The notes below the pieces were generated by a model, which was not told the origin of the DNA, did no database searches, and worked only from the letters and a program-made list of their open reading frames with translations. The translations under genes and the position numbers were made by a program. This document shows positions 24,996 to 33,397 of a stretch of DNA of 64,000 nt, piece after piece. Source of the DNA: Mycobacterium nebraskense (GTDB taxonomy: Bacteria > Actinomycetota > Actinomycetes > Mycobacteriales > Mycobacteriaceae); the NCBI RefSeq assembly GCF_002102255.1, contig NZ_LQPH01000076.1, positions 1 to 64,000 of the forward strand, read 5' to 3'. The stretch's first letter is position 1; every line of letters begins with the position of its first letter.

Positions 24996-25628
24996 TCAGG
25001 CCGAGGCCCGTTTTGACTTTCGGTTCGTCCGGCGCTGCGACAAATCCGGGAGTCCGACAATCCGCCGGGCCATATCCAGTAGTTGAATGCGCAGCGTGTC
25101 GTCGTCGAGGTCCGCGACGAGCGGGTGCGAAACCGTTCCACCGACGACGCAAGTCAGGGCCGCAAGCCGCACCTGGGTATCGGGTCCGGGTTCGTCGCCG
25201 ACGAGCATTCCGTAGAGCCGCTCGATGAAACGCTGAAACGGTTCGTGCTCGGAGAGCAGTCGCACGATCACCGGATCGAACTGCAAGGTATTGGCCGCGC
25301 GGCGATGGCCCACCGCATGGTCGATGACCCGATTCAGCAGCAACTCACGAGCTTCGATGCGACAGTCCAGCGCCTCGGCTGCTTCCAGCGCGTCTTCGAG
25401 CCTGGCGAGCTCCATCTCCGCCACGGCGATGATGATCTCGTCCTTGGTGTTGAACTGGTGGTAGATGGCACCTTTCGTCACCCCGACGGCGTCGGCGATC
25501 ATCTGGTACGACGTCGCGCCGACGCCGCATTCAGCGAATAGCTCCAGCGCCGCATGCAGCGTGCGCACTTGCGAGGCGGTGCGCGGTGTCGAGCCAAGCC
25601 GTGTGGTTGGCTGTTGGGTGGAGGCCAC
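24996..25628 (-). CDS. TetR-family regulator
   Basis: 210-residue TetR protein. The helix-turn-helix is TSYQMIADAVGVTKGAIYHQ (about 40-59), followed by the usual FNTKDEII, and the C-terminal ligand domain is of ordinary size. The first 18 residues are Thr/Gln/Pro-rich. It is transcribed in the same direction as the downstream NTF2-like operon but is separated from it by two operators, and it is divergent from the FadD17-like synthetase with a third operator between. Autoregulation and control of both flanking units is inferred. The ligand is probably a CoA thioester from the pathway, judging by neighbours. Confidence 0.9.
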   Translation of the reverse strand: MASTQQPTTRLGSTPRTASQVRTLHAALELFAECGVGATSYQMIADAVGVTKGAIYHQFNTKDEIIIAVAEMELARLEDALEAAEALDCRIEARELLLNRVIDHAVGHRRAANTLQFDPVIVRLLSEHEPFQRFIERLYGMLVGDEPGPDTQVRLAALTCVVGGTVSHPLVADLDDDTLRIQLLDMARRIVGLPDLSQRRTNRKSKRASA

Positions 25629-25657
25629 CGACTAAGGCTATACGCGCGCCAGCGATA

Positions 25658-25679
25658 GGGCTAGACGATCGTATAGCCC
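25658..25679. promoter_or_regulatory. TetR operator candidate, copy 3
   Basis: GGGCTAGACGATCGTATAGC with the following CC forms a 22-base palindrome with one mismatched pair; its core at 25661-25676 differs from copies 1 and 2 at one base. It lies between the divergent tetR and FadD17-like start codons, so it can control both. Confidence 0.72.
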
Positions 25680-25695
25680 GAAGAGGAAGTGAACG

Positions 25696-27291
25696 GTGCT
25701 GGAGACGGTTCAGCAACTGCTGCGGCAACGCCGCAACGACGACACCCCGGCCCTCGCATCCGGCGAGCGCATGTGGACCTGGCGGGAACACGTCGCGGAG
25801 GCCGAGGCGGAGGCGGCCGCGCTGATCACACTCGCGGACCCGACCCGACCGTTGCACGTCGGAGCCGTGCTGCCCAACTCGCCGGCGATGCTGCGCGCCA
25901 TGGCCGCGGCCGCGCTGGGCGGTTACGTGCTGTGCGGGATCAACACGACGCGGCGCGGGGCGGGGCTGCTGGCCGACATCCGGCGGTCCGACTGTCAGCT
26001 GCTTCTCGTCGACCCCGAACACCGTGACCTGTTGGACGGCTTGGACCTCAACGGGATTCAGGTGCTCGACGTAACCGGGCCGCGCTACGCCGAACTGGTG
26101 GCCACCGCGCCGCCCCTGGTTCCGCACCGTGAGGTCGCCGGCGGCGACACCCTGATGATGATCTTCACCTCCGGGACCAGTGGCGACCCGAAGGTCGTCC
26201 GGCTCGCCCACGCGATGGCGATCATGTGCGGCGCCAGCCTGATCTTCCAGTACGACGTCACCCCCGACGACGTCTGCTACCTGTCGATGCCGCTCTTTCA
26301 CTCCAACGGTGTCGCCGCCGGATGGGCGGTCGCCATCGGCAGCGGCGCCACCATGGTCCCGGCCCGGTTCTCACCGTCACGTTTCCTGGACGACTTGCGT
26401 CGCTACCGCGTGACATACCTCAACTATGTCGGCAAGCCCCTCGCGTTGATCCTGTCCACCCCCGAGCGCCCCGACGACGCGGACAACACATTGCGGGTGG
26501 CATTCGGCAACGAGGCGACCGACCGCGACATCGCCGAATTCGCAAGGCGTTTCGGTTGCCGCGTGGTGGACAGCTTCGGTTCCAGCGAGTTCGCGGTGAT
26601 CGTTGTCCGAGAAGACGGCACCCCGCCCGGATCGATCGGCAGGCCATATCCGGGAGTGAGCATCTACAACTCGACGACGCTGCGGGAGTGTGCCGTCGCG
26701 GAATTCGACGAACACGGGGCGCTGACGAACTTCGACGACGCGGTCGGCGAGTTGGTCAACACCCAGGGGGCGGGCCCGTTCGTCGGCTACTACAACGATC
26801 CGGCCGCCACCGCGCAGCGGATGCGACACGGGATGTACTGGTCCGGAGACCTGGCCTACCGGGACGCCGACGGCTGGATTTACCTCGCCGGTCGGACCGC
26901 GGACTGGATGCGGGTGGACGGCGAGAACCTCGCGGCGGGGCCGATCGAGCGGATCCTGGAACGCCTGCCCCAGGTGAGCCAGGTCGCGGTGTACGCGGTA
27001 CCCGACGACCGCGTCGGTGACCAGGTGATGGCCGCGCTGGTTCTGCGTGACGGGGCGCGGTTGGAGCCCGACGACTTCGCGAAATTTCTTGCCGCACAAC
27101 CCGACCTGTCACCCAAGGCCTGGCCGAGGTATGTGCGCATCAACGACGGCCTGCCGACGACGGCGACGAACAAGATCCTCAAGCGGGCGCTGATGGCCGC
27201 GGGCGTCAGCGCGGAGGGCGGTGTGCTGTGGACGCGCCCGGCGCGCGGCACCGCCTACCGTCCCGCGGTGGAAACCAATGCCATGAGCTAG
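25696..27291 (+). CDS. FadD17/FadD1-like acyl-CoA synthetase
   Basis: 531-residue class I adenylate-forming enzyme. The P-loop is MIFTSGTSGDPKVV near 153, YLSMPLFHSNGVAAGWAVAI follows near 195, the A5 motif is DSFGSSEFAV near 296, and YWSGDLAYRDADGWIYLAGR to DWMRVDGEN marks the hinge; the catalytic Lys is in TTATNKILKR near 495. It resembles FadD17, the steroid and fatty-acid type of synthetase. GTG 25696 follows AGAGGAAG. With operator copy 3 upstream, it probably supplies the CoA substrate for enzymes of the TetR-controlled leftward operon. Confidence 0.9.
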   Translation: MLETVQQLLRQRRNDDTPALASGERMWTWREHVAEAEAEAAALITLADPTRPLHVGAVLPNSPAMLRAMAAAALGGYVLCGINTTRRGAGLLADIRRSDCQLLLVDPEHRDLLDGLDLNGIQVLDVTGPRYAELVATAPPLVPHREVAGGDTLMMIFTSGTSGDPKVVRLAHAMAIMCGASLIFQYDVTPDDVCYLSMPLFHSNGVAAGWAVAIGSGATMVPARFSPSRFLDDLRRYRVTYLNYVGKPLALILSTPERPDDADNTLRVAFGNEATDRDIAEFARRFGCRVVDSFGSSEFAVIVVREDGTPPGSIGRPYPGVSIYNSTTLRECAVAEFDEHGALTNFDDAVGELVNTQGAGPFVGYYNDPAATAQRMRHGMYWSGDLAYRDADGWIYLAGRTADWMRVDGENLAAGPIERILERLPQVSQVAVYAVPDDRVGDQVMAALVLRDGARLEPDDFAKFLAAQPDLSPKAWPRYVRINDGLPTTATNKILKRALMAAGVSAEGGVLWTRPARGTAYRPAVETNAMS

Positions 27292-28136
27292 GTGACGGCC
27301 TCTTGCGGCCCTTCCCCGAACCGCGCCAGCACAAGTGTCGCCGACACGGCCACCATGAAGCCCGCGATAACCAGCCAGCCGAGGCCGTCGCGCGCGCTGT
27401 CGCCCAGCCACACCACTCCGACGAACGCGGGCGCGATGGTTTCACCGATGACCATCCCGGCGACGGCGGTGGTCACGGACCCGCGATGCAGGGCGGAGGT
27501 CAGCAGCAGAAAACCGGCGGCCCCGCCCGCGGCCGCCGCGTACAGCGCCGGATTGGTGTAGAAGGCACGCTTGGTCGGATTGATCACCTCGATCAGCCGG
27601 ACGCCGACCTCGATGACCCCGAAGCCGGTTCCGGCCGCAAGCCCCAACGCCAGCGCGCGCGGCCGGTCCGGCAGTCGGCCCGCGATGGCACCGGCGATGA
27701 ATATCGCGGCCACCACGCCGAGCAATGCCCAGCCGAGCCCGGCCGGAGCATGCCGGAAGTGCCCCGGCCCGGCCGCCAGTGCGAGCACGACGAGGCTTGC
27801 GCACACCACGCCCACCGCGGTCCATTCGGGCGGTGACAGCCGCGCCGACAGGAGCCATGCGGATGCGATGCCCGTGACCGCGATCGAGGCGGCCAACGCC
27901 GCGGCGACCACGTAGATCGGCACCAGGCGCAGCGCCGCCACTTGAAGGAGGAAGCCGACCCCATCCAGGCCGACGCCGGCGAGGTAGCGCCACTGCCGGG
28001 CGGCGCGCATCAGCAGCACGGTATCCACACCCGAGCCGCTGCCGGCTTCCACCGATCGCGTCGCGGCCGCCTGTAACACCGAGGCCGTGCCGTAACAGAC
28101 CGAGCAGCCCAGCGCGAGGAGGAAGCCGATCAGCAC
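27288..28136 (-). CDS. DMT-type integral membrane protein (EamA-like)
   Basis: About 282 residues with nine or ten hydrophobic segments in two similar halves: LIGFLLALGCSVCYGTASVL at the start, then GVGFLLQVAALRLVPIYVV, WTAVGVVCASLVVLALAA and AAAAGGAAGFLLLTSALHRG. This is the pattern of drug/metabolite transporter permeases that keep a small-molecule substrate unknown. GTG 28136 removes an Arg-rich, non-membrane extension that would begin at 28247, but the ribosome site is poor, so the start is uncertain. It converges on the FadD17-like gene, overlapping its end by four bases. Confidence 0.75.
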   Translation of the reverse strand: MLIGFLLALGCSVCYGTASVLQAAATRSVEAGSGSGVDTVLLMRAARQWRYLAGVGLDGVGFLLQVAALRLVPIYVVAAALAASIAVTGIASAWLLSARLSPPEWTAVGVVCASLVVLALAAGPGHFRHAPAGLGWALLGVVAAIFIAGAIAGRLPDRPRALALGLAAGTGFGVIEVGVRLIEVINPTKRAFYTNPALYAAAAGGAAGFLLLTSALHRGSVTTAVAGMVIGETIAPAFVGVVWLGDSARDGLGWLVIAGFMVAVSATLVLARFGEGPQEAVT

Positions 28137-28366
28137 ACCTCGAACAATAGGGCGTCGGCGACGGGTGGCGCGGGCGGGCGACCGGCTGAGAATTGTCTGA
28201 ACAAATGTTTGGGTGATGCGCAGTCGGGGCACGTCACAAGTACGCATGGCGTCAGCCGCGGCCGGACTCTCTCACGATTAGTGAACAGTCAAGCGTTCTA
28301 TAAGTGGTCGTTGAATGTCGGTCAAATGATGCACTACAAGCTAATTCAGATCATATGTTTAAAGTG

Positions 28367-28384
28367 AGTGCACAAGTGTGTACT
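28367..28384. promoter_or_regulatory. Palindrome upstream of reductase/desaturase operon
   Basis: AGTGCACAAGTGTGTACT is an 18-base dyad, with eight of nine pairs per arm close to perfect apart from the central AG and one mismatch. It ends eight bases before the start codon. It resembles in position and general pattern (AGTnnAC...GTnnACT) the DesT operator that controls a desaturase/oxidoreductase pair in Pseudomonas; that link is inference. Confidence 0.6.
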
Positions 28385-28392
28385 CCAGCGGC

Positions 28393-29490
28393 ATGGCTGA
28401 ACGCGGCGCCCAGCCCCACGTCCCATGGGGACGGCGATTGTTCCTGCGGGCGGTGCGGCGGTTGTTCAGCCCGCTGCAGCCCGACGACTACCTGGAGATG
28501 ATCAACCCGCTCTGGACCACCAAGGAGCTGCGCGGGAAGGTCGAACAGGTCGAGCCGCAGGGCTCGGAAGCGGCGAGCGTGCTGATCCGGCCCGGGTACG
28601 AATGGCCCGGCCACAAGCCGGGTCAATACGTGCGGCTTGGTGTGGTGGTCGACGGGGTCTACCACTGGCGGGCGTACTCGCTCACGTCGGATCCGACGCC
28701 CGAAGACGGACTGGTCAGCGTGACGCCCAAGAGGGTGGACGGCGGAGTCGTGTCGCCGTATCTGGTGCAGAAGATCCAGCCGGGGGACTTGGTGCGGCTC
28801 GGCGAGATCGAGGGCGTGTTCACCCTGCCCGAACCGTTGCCGCCCAAGCTGCTGTTCATCAGCGCGGGCAGTGGCATCACGCCGATCATCAGCATGCTGC
28901 GCAGCCTTGATCATCGCGACGAGTTGGGTGACGTGGTCGTCATCCACTCCGCTCGCACCCGCGACCAGGTCATGTTCTTGTCCGCGCTCGAAGACCTCGA
29001 CCATCGCCACGAACGAATGCGGCTGGAGTTGCGCCTCACCTCGGAGCGGGGCCGGCTCGAGCCGAGCGATCTGGACGAGGTGTGCCCGGACTGGCGCGAA
29101 CGCGAGGCGTTCTGCTCGGGCCCGGGCGACATGCTCGACGCGCTGATCGAGCACTGGGAGAACAACGGTGATCGGGACCGCCTGCACTTCGAGCGATTTC
29201 AGCCCAAGATCGGCGGCGACGCCAACGCCGGCGAGGGCGGAGTGGTCTGCTTCCTGGACAGCGACGAGGAAGTCGAATGCGACGGCAGCACATCCATTTT
29301 GGAGACCGGGGAGCAGGCCGGCCTCAACCTCGCCTACGGCTGTCGCATCGGCATCTGCCACACCTGTGTCGGGACGCTGAAGTCGGGCAAGCTGCGTGAC
29401 CTGCGCTCGGGTGACGTGATCGAACCGACCGGACAAGACGTCCGAATCTGCATCAACACCGCCGAGGGCGACGTCGAACTCGAACTGTGA
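28393..29490 (+). CDS. Ferredoxin/flavodoxin reductase electron donor to desaturase (Rv3230c-like)
   Basis: 365-residue fused reductase. The FAD site is RAYSLTS (93-99), the NAD(P)H site is SAGSGITPIISML near 157, and a C-terminal plant-type [2Fe-2S] domain uses Cys317, Cys322, Cys325 and Cys353 (CRIGICHTC then RICIN). It matches Rv3230c, which passes electrons to the acyl-CoA desaturase DesA3 encoded immediately downstream in M. tuberculosis, and the same order is kept here with a 16-base gap. ATG 28393 is chosen over an in-frame GTG at 28378, which would fall inside the upstream palindrome. Confidence 0.93.
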   Translation: MAERGAQPHVPWGRRLFLRAVRRLFSPLQPDDYLEMINPLWTTKELRGKVEQVEPQGSEAASVLIRPGYEWPGHKPGQYVRLGVVVDGVYHWRAYSLTSDPTPEDGLVSVTPKRVDGGVVSPYLVQKIQPGDLVRLGEIEGVFTLPEPLPPKLLFISAGSGITPIISMLRSLDHRDELGDVVVIHSARTRDQVMFLSALEDLDHRHERMRLELRLTSERGRLEPSDLDEVCPDWREREAFCSGPGDMLDALIEHWENNGDRDRLHFERFQPKIGGDANAGEGGVVCFLDSDEEVECDGSTSILETGEQAGLNLAYGCRIGICHTCVGTLKSGKLRDLRSGDVIEPTGQDVRICINTAEGDVELEL

Positions 29491-29506
29491 TCGAAAGGAG
29501 GGGCCG

Positions 29507-30913
29507 GTGACTGCTGTCGTGGAAAAGTCCGTGGAAAGCCCACTCGCCCGCTTGGGGGAACAAGAACTAGAAAAACTCGCCAAAGAATTCGACGCGATCC
29601 ACGACGAGGTGTTCGCCGACCTCGGGGATCGGGACCGGCGCTACATCAAGACGGTCATTTCGGTGCAGCGTCAAATCGTGGTGGTAGGCCGGGTGCTGTT
29701 GCTTGCGTCCCGCTCGAAGACCGCGTGGGCGCTGGGCACAGCGTGTCTGGGCATGGCCAAGATCCTGGAGAACATGGAGATCGGGCACAACGTGATGCAC
29801 GGTCAGTGGGATTGGATGAACGATCCCGACATCCATTCCTCGGTGTGGGACTGGGACACCGCGTCCACCGCCGAGTCCTGGAAGCACTCCCACAATTACA
29901 TCCACCACACCTTCACCAACATTCTCGGCAAGGACAAGGACCTCGGCTACGAGATCATGCGGATCGACCCGAACCAGAAATGGGCGCCGCGGTTCCTGTT
30001 CCAGCCGATCTACAACCTGCTGCTGACGCTCCTGTTCGAGTGGGGTGTGGCCGTCCACGACATGGACATCAACGCCATACGCAAGCGCGAGAAGCCGTGG
30101 TCGGAAGTGCGAGAGGACCTGAAAGGCATCGGCGGCAAGGCGCGTGCGCAGATCATCAAGGACTACCTCGGGTGGCCGTTGATCAGCGCCGGCGCCTTCG
30201 CGCTCGTCCAGCTCGCCTCGCGCGGCAGGATCAGCCAGCCCGCCGAATCGCGCTTGGGCAGGAGGCTTCGCAAGGTGTCGGGCACGGGCCGCGTCGGCGC
30301 CACGGCCGCCTTCCTCGACAAGGTCTTGCCCGGGGTGGAGAGCACCTATCTACGGACCTTGGGTGCCGACGCCGTGGCCAATCTCATCCGCAACGTGTGG
30401 GCGCACGCCATCATCTTCTGCGGCCATTTCCCGGATCAGACGTACACCTTCACCCCGGAAGAGGTGGAGGACGAAACGCGTGGCGGCTGGTACGTGCGGC
30501 AGTTGGTCGGGGCCGCCAACATCGACGGCGGCCCGCTGTTCCACGTCATCAGCGGCAATCTCGGCTATCAAGTGGAGCACCACCTTTACCCGGACATGCC
30601 GAGCAGTCGGTACTCGGAGATCGCGCCGAAGGTCAAGGACATCTGCGAGCGTTACGCGCTGCCGTACAACCACGGCCGGTTTTCGAAGCAGTGGTTGATG
30701 GTGCACCGCAGCATCTTTCGGCTGGCCTTCCCCGGCGGGAAGCCCCGCCCGAAGCCCGGGCCATACCGCAGCCAGGTCACCCGGCCGGAGCCGCAGCGGC
30801 CGAGCGAGGGCAACCTGTTCCGCGAGCGGGTCCCGGCCGAACACCCGGCCGCGGGTCCTGAACACGAGGCCACCGGCGTCGAGGTGCAGCCCCCGCCGCG
30901 GGGCAAGGACTGA
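29507..30913 (+). CDS. desA3: DesA3-like membrane acyl-CoA Delta9 desaturase
   Basis: 468-residue diiron desaturase that makes oleoyl-CoA from stearoyl-CoA in its DesA3 relatives. The three histidine boxes are HNVMH (94-98), HNYIHH (129-134) and QVEHH (355-359), and WDWMNDPDIHSS follows box one as in DesA3. Relative to DesA3 as I recall it, there is an additional stretch of about 35-40 residues at roughly 240-280 between helices, and the C-terminus is Pro/Glu-rich. GTG 29507 lies after AAAGGAGGGGCC. It is co-transcribed with its reductase. The family is certain; strict orthology to Rv3229c versus a paralogue is less so. Confidence 0.9.
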   Translation: MTAVVEKSVESPLARLGEQELEKLAKEFDAIHDEVFADLGDRDRRYIKTVISVQRQIVVVGRVLLLASRSKTAWALGTACLGMAKILENMEIGHNVMHGQWDWMNDPDIHSSVWDWDTASTAESWKHSHNYIHHTFTNILGKDKDLGYEIMRIDPNQKWAPRFLFQPIYNLLLTLLFEWGVAVHDMDINAIRKREKPWSEVREDLKGIGGKARAQIIKDYLGWPLISAGAFALVQLASRGRISQPAESRLGRRLRKVSGTGRVGATAAFLDKVLPGVESTYLRTLGADAVANLIRNVWAHAIIFCGHFPDQTYTFTPEEVEDETRGGWYVRQLVGAANIDGGPLFHVISGNLGYQVEHHLYPDMPSSRYSEIAPKVKDICERYALPYNHGRFSKQWLMVHRSIFRLAFPGGKPRPKPGPYRSQVTRPEPQRPSEGNLFRERVPAEHPAAGPEHEATGVEVQPPPRGKD

Positions 30914-30973
30914 CGCGCGGCGCTGATTCTCGAATCTGAACCCTTTTCGGCGCGCCGTCGTGGAAGATCGCCG

Positions 30974-32341
30974 ATGATGCACGGCATCCGAAGATCTGAG
31001 ACCGAAGACGCCGAGCCGACGAGCGATCCCGGCGGCTACGGGTTTCCCGCGCGGCTGTGGCGCCTGCTGGCCGAGCACCCGCCCCCGGGCGTCGGGCGGG
31101 CGCAACGGTGGCGCAGTCCGCTGCGGGGGCCGTGGCTGACGTCCGTGTTCGGTTCGGTGCTGCTGGTGACGCTGCCGATCGTCATCATCACCGGTCTGCT
31201 GTCCTACATCGCCTACGGGCCGCGGTTCGGCCAAGCCTTCCCCGGCAACGTCGGATGGCTGAAGCTCCCGACGTTCGACTGGCCCACCAACCCGTCATGG
31301 CTGTATCGGCTGACCCAAGGACTGCACGTCGGACTCGGGCTGGTCCTGATCCCGGTGGTGCTGGCCAAGCTGTGGTCGGTGATACCGAGGCTCTTCGCCT
31401 GGCCGCCGTCCCGATCCATTGTCCAACTGCTGGAACGGGTTTCGCTGCTGATGCTGGTCGGGGGCGTCCTGTTCGAAATCGTGACGGGCGTGCTGAACAT
31501 CCAATACGACTACATCTTCGGTTTCGACTTCTACACCGCGCATTACTTCGGCGCGTGGGTGTTCATCATCGGGTTCGTCGTGCACATCGCGATCAAGATC
31601 CCGACCATGTGGTCGGCCTTGCGCTCGATCTCACCGCGCGACGTCCTGCGCACCGGGCGTGCCGACACCAAGGCGGAGCCGTGGGAGCCGGACGGGCTGG
31701 TCACCGCGGACCCGCGCCCCGCGACGATGAGCCGCCGCGGCGCCCTGGCCCTGGTCGGCGGCGGTGCGCTGTTCATGACGGTCATCACCGCGGGCCAGAC
31801 GGTGGGCGGCTACACGCGGCCCGCCGCCCTGCTGCTCCCGCGGGGGCGCACCCGCGGGGACGGCCCCAACGACTTCGTGATCAACCGAACCGCGGTCGTG
31901 GCCGGTATCTCCGCGGAAAACAGCGGGGAGCGCTGGCGGCTCACCCTCAGTGGCGGCCCCCACCCCATGACACTGGACCGCGCCGCGCTCCTGGCCATGC
32001 CGCAGCACACCGCCGTGCTGCCGATCGCCTGCGTGGAAGGCTGGTCGACCACCCAAACCTGGACCGGGGTGCGGCTGGCGGACCTGGCCCGACTGGCCGG
32101 CGTTCCCGCACCGGAGTCGGCGCTCGTCGCGTCGTTGGAGCGCTTCGGCGCGTTCGGCCGCGCGACACTGCAAGGGAGCCAGGTCCTGCACCCCGATGCG
32201 CTGCTGGCGTTGCGCGTCAACGGTGCCGACCTGTCCCCGGACCACGGCTTCCCGGCGCGCGTCATCGTGCCGGCGCTGCCCGGCGTGCACAACACCAAGT
32301 GGGTGGCGTCCATTGCCTTCCGGGCGGCCGCAAATGCGTAG
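30974..32341 (+). CDS. Membrane cytochrome b561-like / sulfite-oxidase-fold molybdoprotein fusion
   Basis: 455-residue two-part protein. Residues 50-215 form about four helices of a b561-like di-heme anchor, with candidate ligands His118, His190 and His204. SRRGALALVGGGALF (254-268) is another hydrophobic segment, and 300-455 is a sulfite-oxidase-type molybdopterin domain with the Mo-ligand Cys353 in PIACVEGWST and a C-terminal VPALPGVHNTKWVASI. Related proteins link a periplasmic molybdoenzyme to the quinone pool. ATG 30974 and ATG 30977 are both possible. The stop overlaps the start of the next membrane gene, so the two are coupled. Confidence 0.85.
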   Translation: MMHGIRRSETEDAEPTSDPGGYGFPARLWRLLAEHPPPGVGRAQRWRSPLRGPWLTSVFGSVLLVTLPIVIITGLLSYIAYGPRFGQAFPGNVGWLKLPTFDWPTNPSWLYRLTQGLHVGLGLVLIPVVLAKLWSVIPRLFAWPPSRSIVQLLERVSLLMLVGGVLFEIVTGVLNIQYDYIFGFDFYTAHYFGAWVFIIGFVVHIAIKIPTMWSALRSISPRDVLRTGRADTKAEPWEPDGLVTADPRPATMSRRGALALVGGGALFMTVITAGQTVGGYTRPAALLLPRGRTRGDGPNDFVINRTAVVAGISAENSGERWRLTLSGGPHPMTLDRAALLAMPQHTAVLPIACVEGWSTTQTWTGVRLADLARLAGVPAPESALVASLERFGAFGRATLQGSQVLHPDALLALRVNGADLSPDHGFPARVIVPALPGVHNTKWVASIAFRAAANA

Positions 32342-32855
32342 CGCGCGAGCATTTTTCGTAAGGCTCTATGGGTCCCACCCGTTGCATCTGCTGACCCTGA
32401 TCGCCGGGTTCGCGCTCCTGGGCTACGTGGTGGCCACCATCAAGCCGGTGACGCTGTGGAACCCGCACGTGTGGTGGCAGTCGATCATCGTGTGGTTCGC
32501 CGCGGCCATCATCGCCCACGACCTGGTGTTGTTCCCGATCTATGCGTCTCTCGACTGGCTGCTGTCGCGGACCGTTGTCCGGCGCACACCACCGCGCGTG
32601 CCGGTGGTCAACCACATCCGGGTGCCCGCGCTGGGGGCGGGCCTGACGCTGCTGGTGTTCCTTCCCGGCATCATCAAGCAAGGCGCCACCACCTATTCGG
32701 CCGCGACCGGCCAGACCCAGGACCCCTTTCTGGGTCGCTGGCTGCTGCTGACCACGGTGATGTTCGGGCTCAGCGCCGCCATCTACGCGGTCCGCGTGCC
32801 GATGGCGCGCCGGCGGGCTGCGGCGCCCGCCCTACATGTTGGCGATGATCTGTAG
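32334..32855 (+). CDS. Small integral membrane protein coupled to molybdoprotein
   Basis: 173-residue protein with four likely membrane helices (LLTLIAGFALLGYVVATIKP, SIIVWFAAAIIAHDLVLFPI, AGLTLLVFLPGIIKQGATTY and LLLTTVMFGLSAAIYAVRVP). ATG 32334 lies inside the last codons of the preceding gene (eight-base overlap), which argues for a shared function, perhaps as a membrane partner. The family is not recognised. Its end overlaps the convergent SHOCT gene by 24 bases. Confidence 0.8.
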   Translation: MRSARAFFVRLYGSHPLHLLTLIAGFALLGYVVATIKPVTLWNPHVWWQSIIVWFAAAIIAHDLVLFPIYASLDWLLSRTVVRRTPPRVPVVNHIRVPALGAGLTLLVFLPGIIKQGATTYSAATGQTQDPFLGRWLLLTTVMFGLSAAIYAVRVPMARRRAAAPALHVGDDL

Positions 32856-33191
32856 GCGCTGGGCGCTGTACTCGGTGTCCGAGATCGCGCCCCTGGCGTG
32901 CAAGTCTTCCAACTGCTTGAGGCGCTCGGAAGGCGGTGGCTCGGACACGGGTAGCGCGACCGGGTGGGCGTGGATGCCGCCGTGGTGCGCCACGGTGCCG
33001 CCCTTGGTGCTCCACCCCGCGCCCAGGTCGATGAGGCGCAGTGCGAACAGCACTCCGGCGCCGGTGATCGGCAGGCCGAGGTAGAGCATCCACCCCAACG
33101 GCACGCCGGCTCGGCTCAGCGCGAAATAGCGCGTCAGCAGCACTAGCGCGAGCATCCCGCCGGCCAGCAGCACGACGACCTTGCTTTTCAT
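32832..33191 (-). CDS. SHOCT-domain membrane protein
   Basis: 119-residue protein: two N-terminal membrane helices (VVVLLAGGMLALVLLTRYFA and GWMLYLGLPITGAGVLFALR), a His-rich middle and a C-terminal SHOCT motif RLKQLEDLHARGAISDTEYS ending in IIANM. SHOCT domains are short oligomerisation segments found at the ends of many bacterial proteins. ATG 33191 is chosen over an open frame that extends to 33518 because it begins just before the first helix. The gene converges on the preceding membrane protein with a 24-base overlap of coding ends. Confidence 0.85.
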   Translation of the reverse strand: MKSKVVVLLAGGMLALVLLTRYFALSRAGVPLGWMLYLGLPITGAGVLFALRLIDLGAGWSTKGGTVAHHGGIHAHPVALPVSEPPPSERLKQLEDLHARGAISDTEYSAQRLQIIANM

Positions 33192-33397
33192 CCGCGGTGT
33201 ACCTCCGTGTAGTTGGCTGCGGGTGGCAGCGGTGGTGGGACAAGCGCAAACCACGCGTGCCGCTACCGATCCCAAAGGGCACTGGTCGACTTCACCGTCC
33301 GGGGCCGTCCTTGGAAGATTCTTGGTGACTTCTTGGAGTGTTCTTTCAAACCCGCGCGTTCTGCGCGTCGCGCGGTGAGTAACTACAGTGGTCAGAC

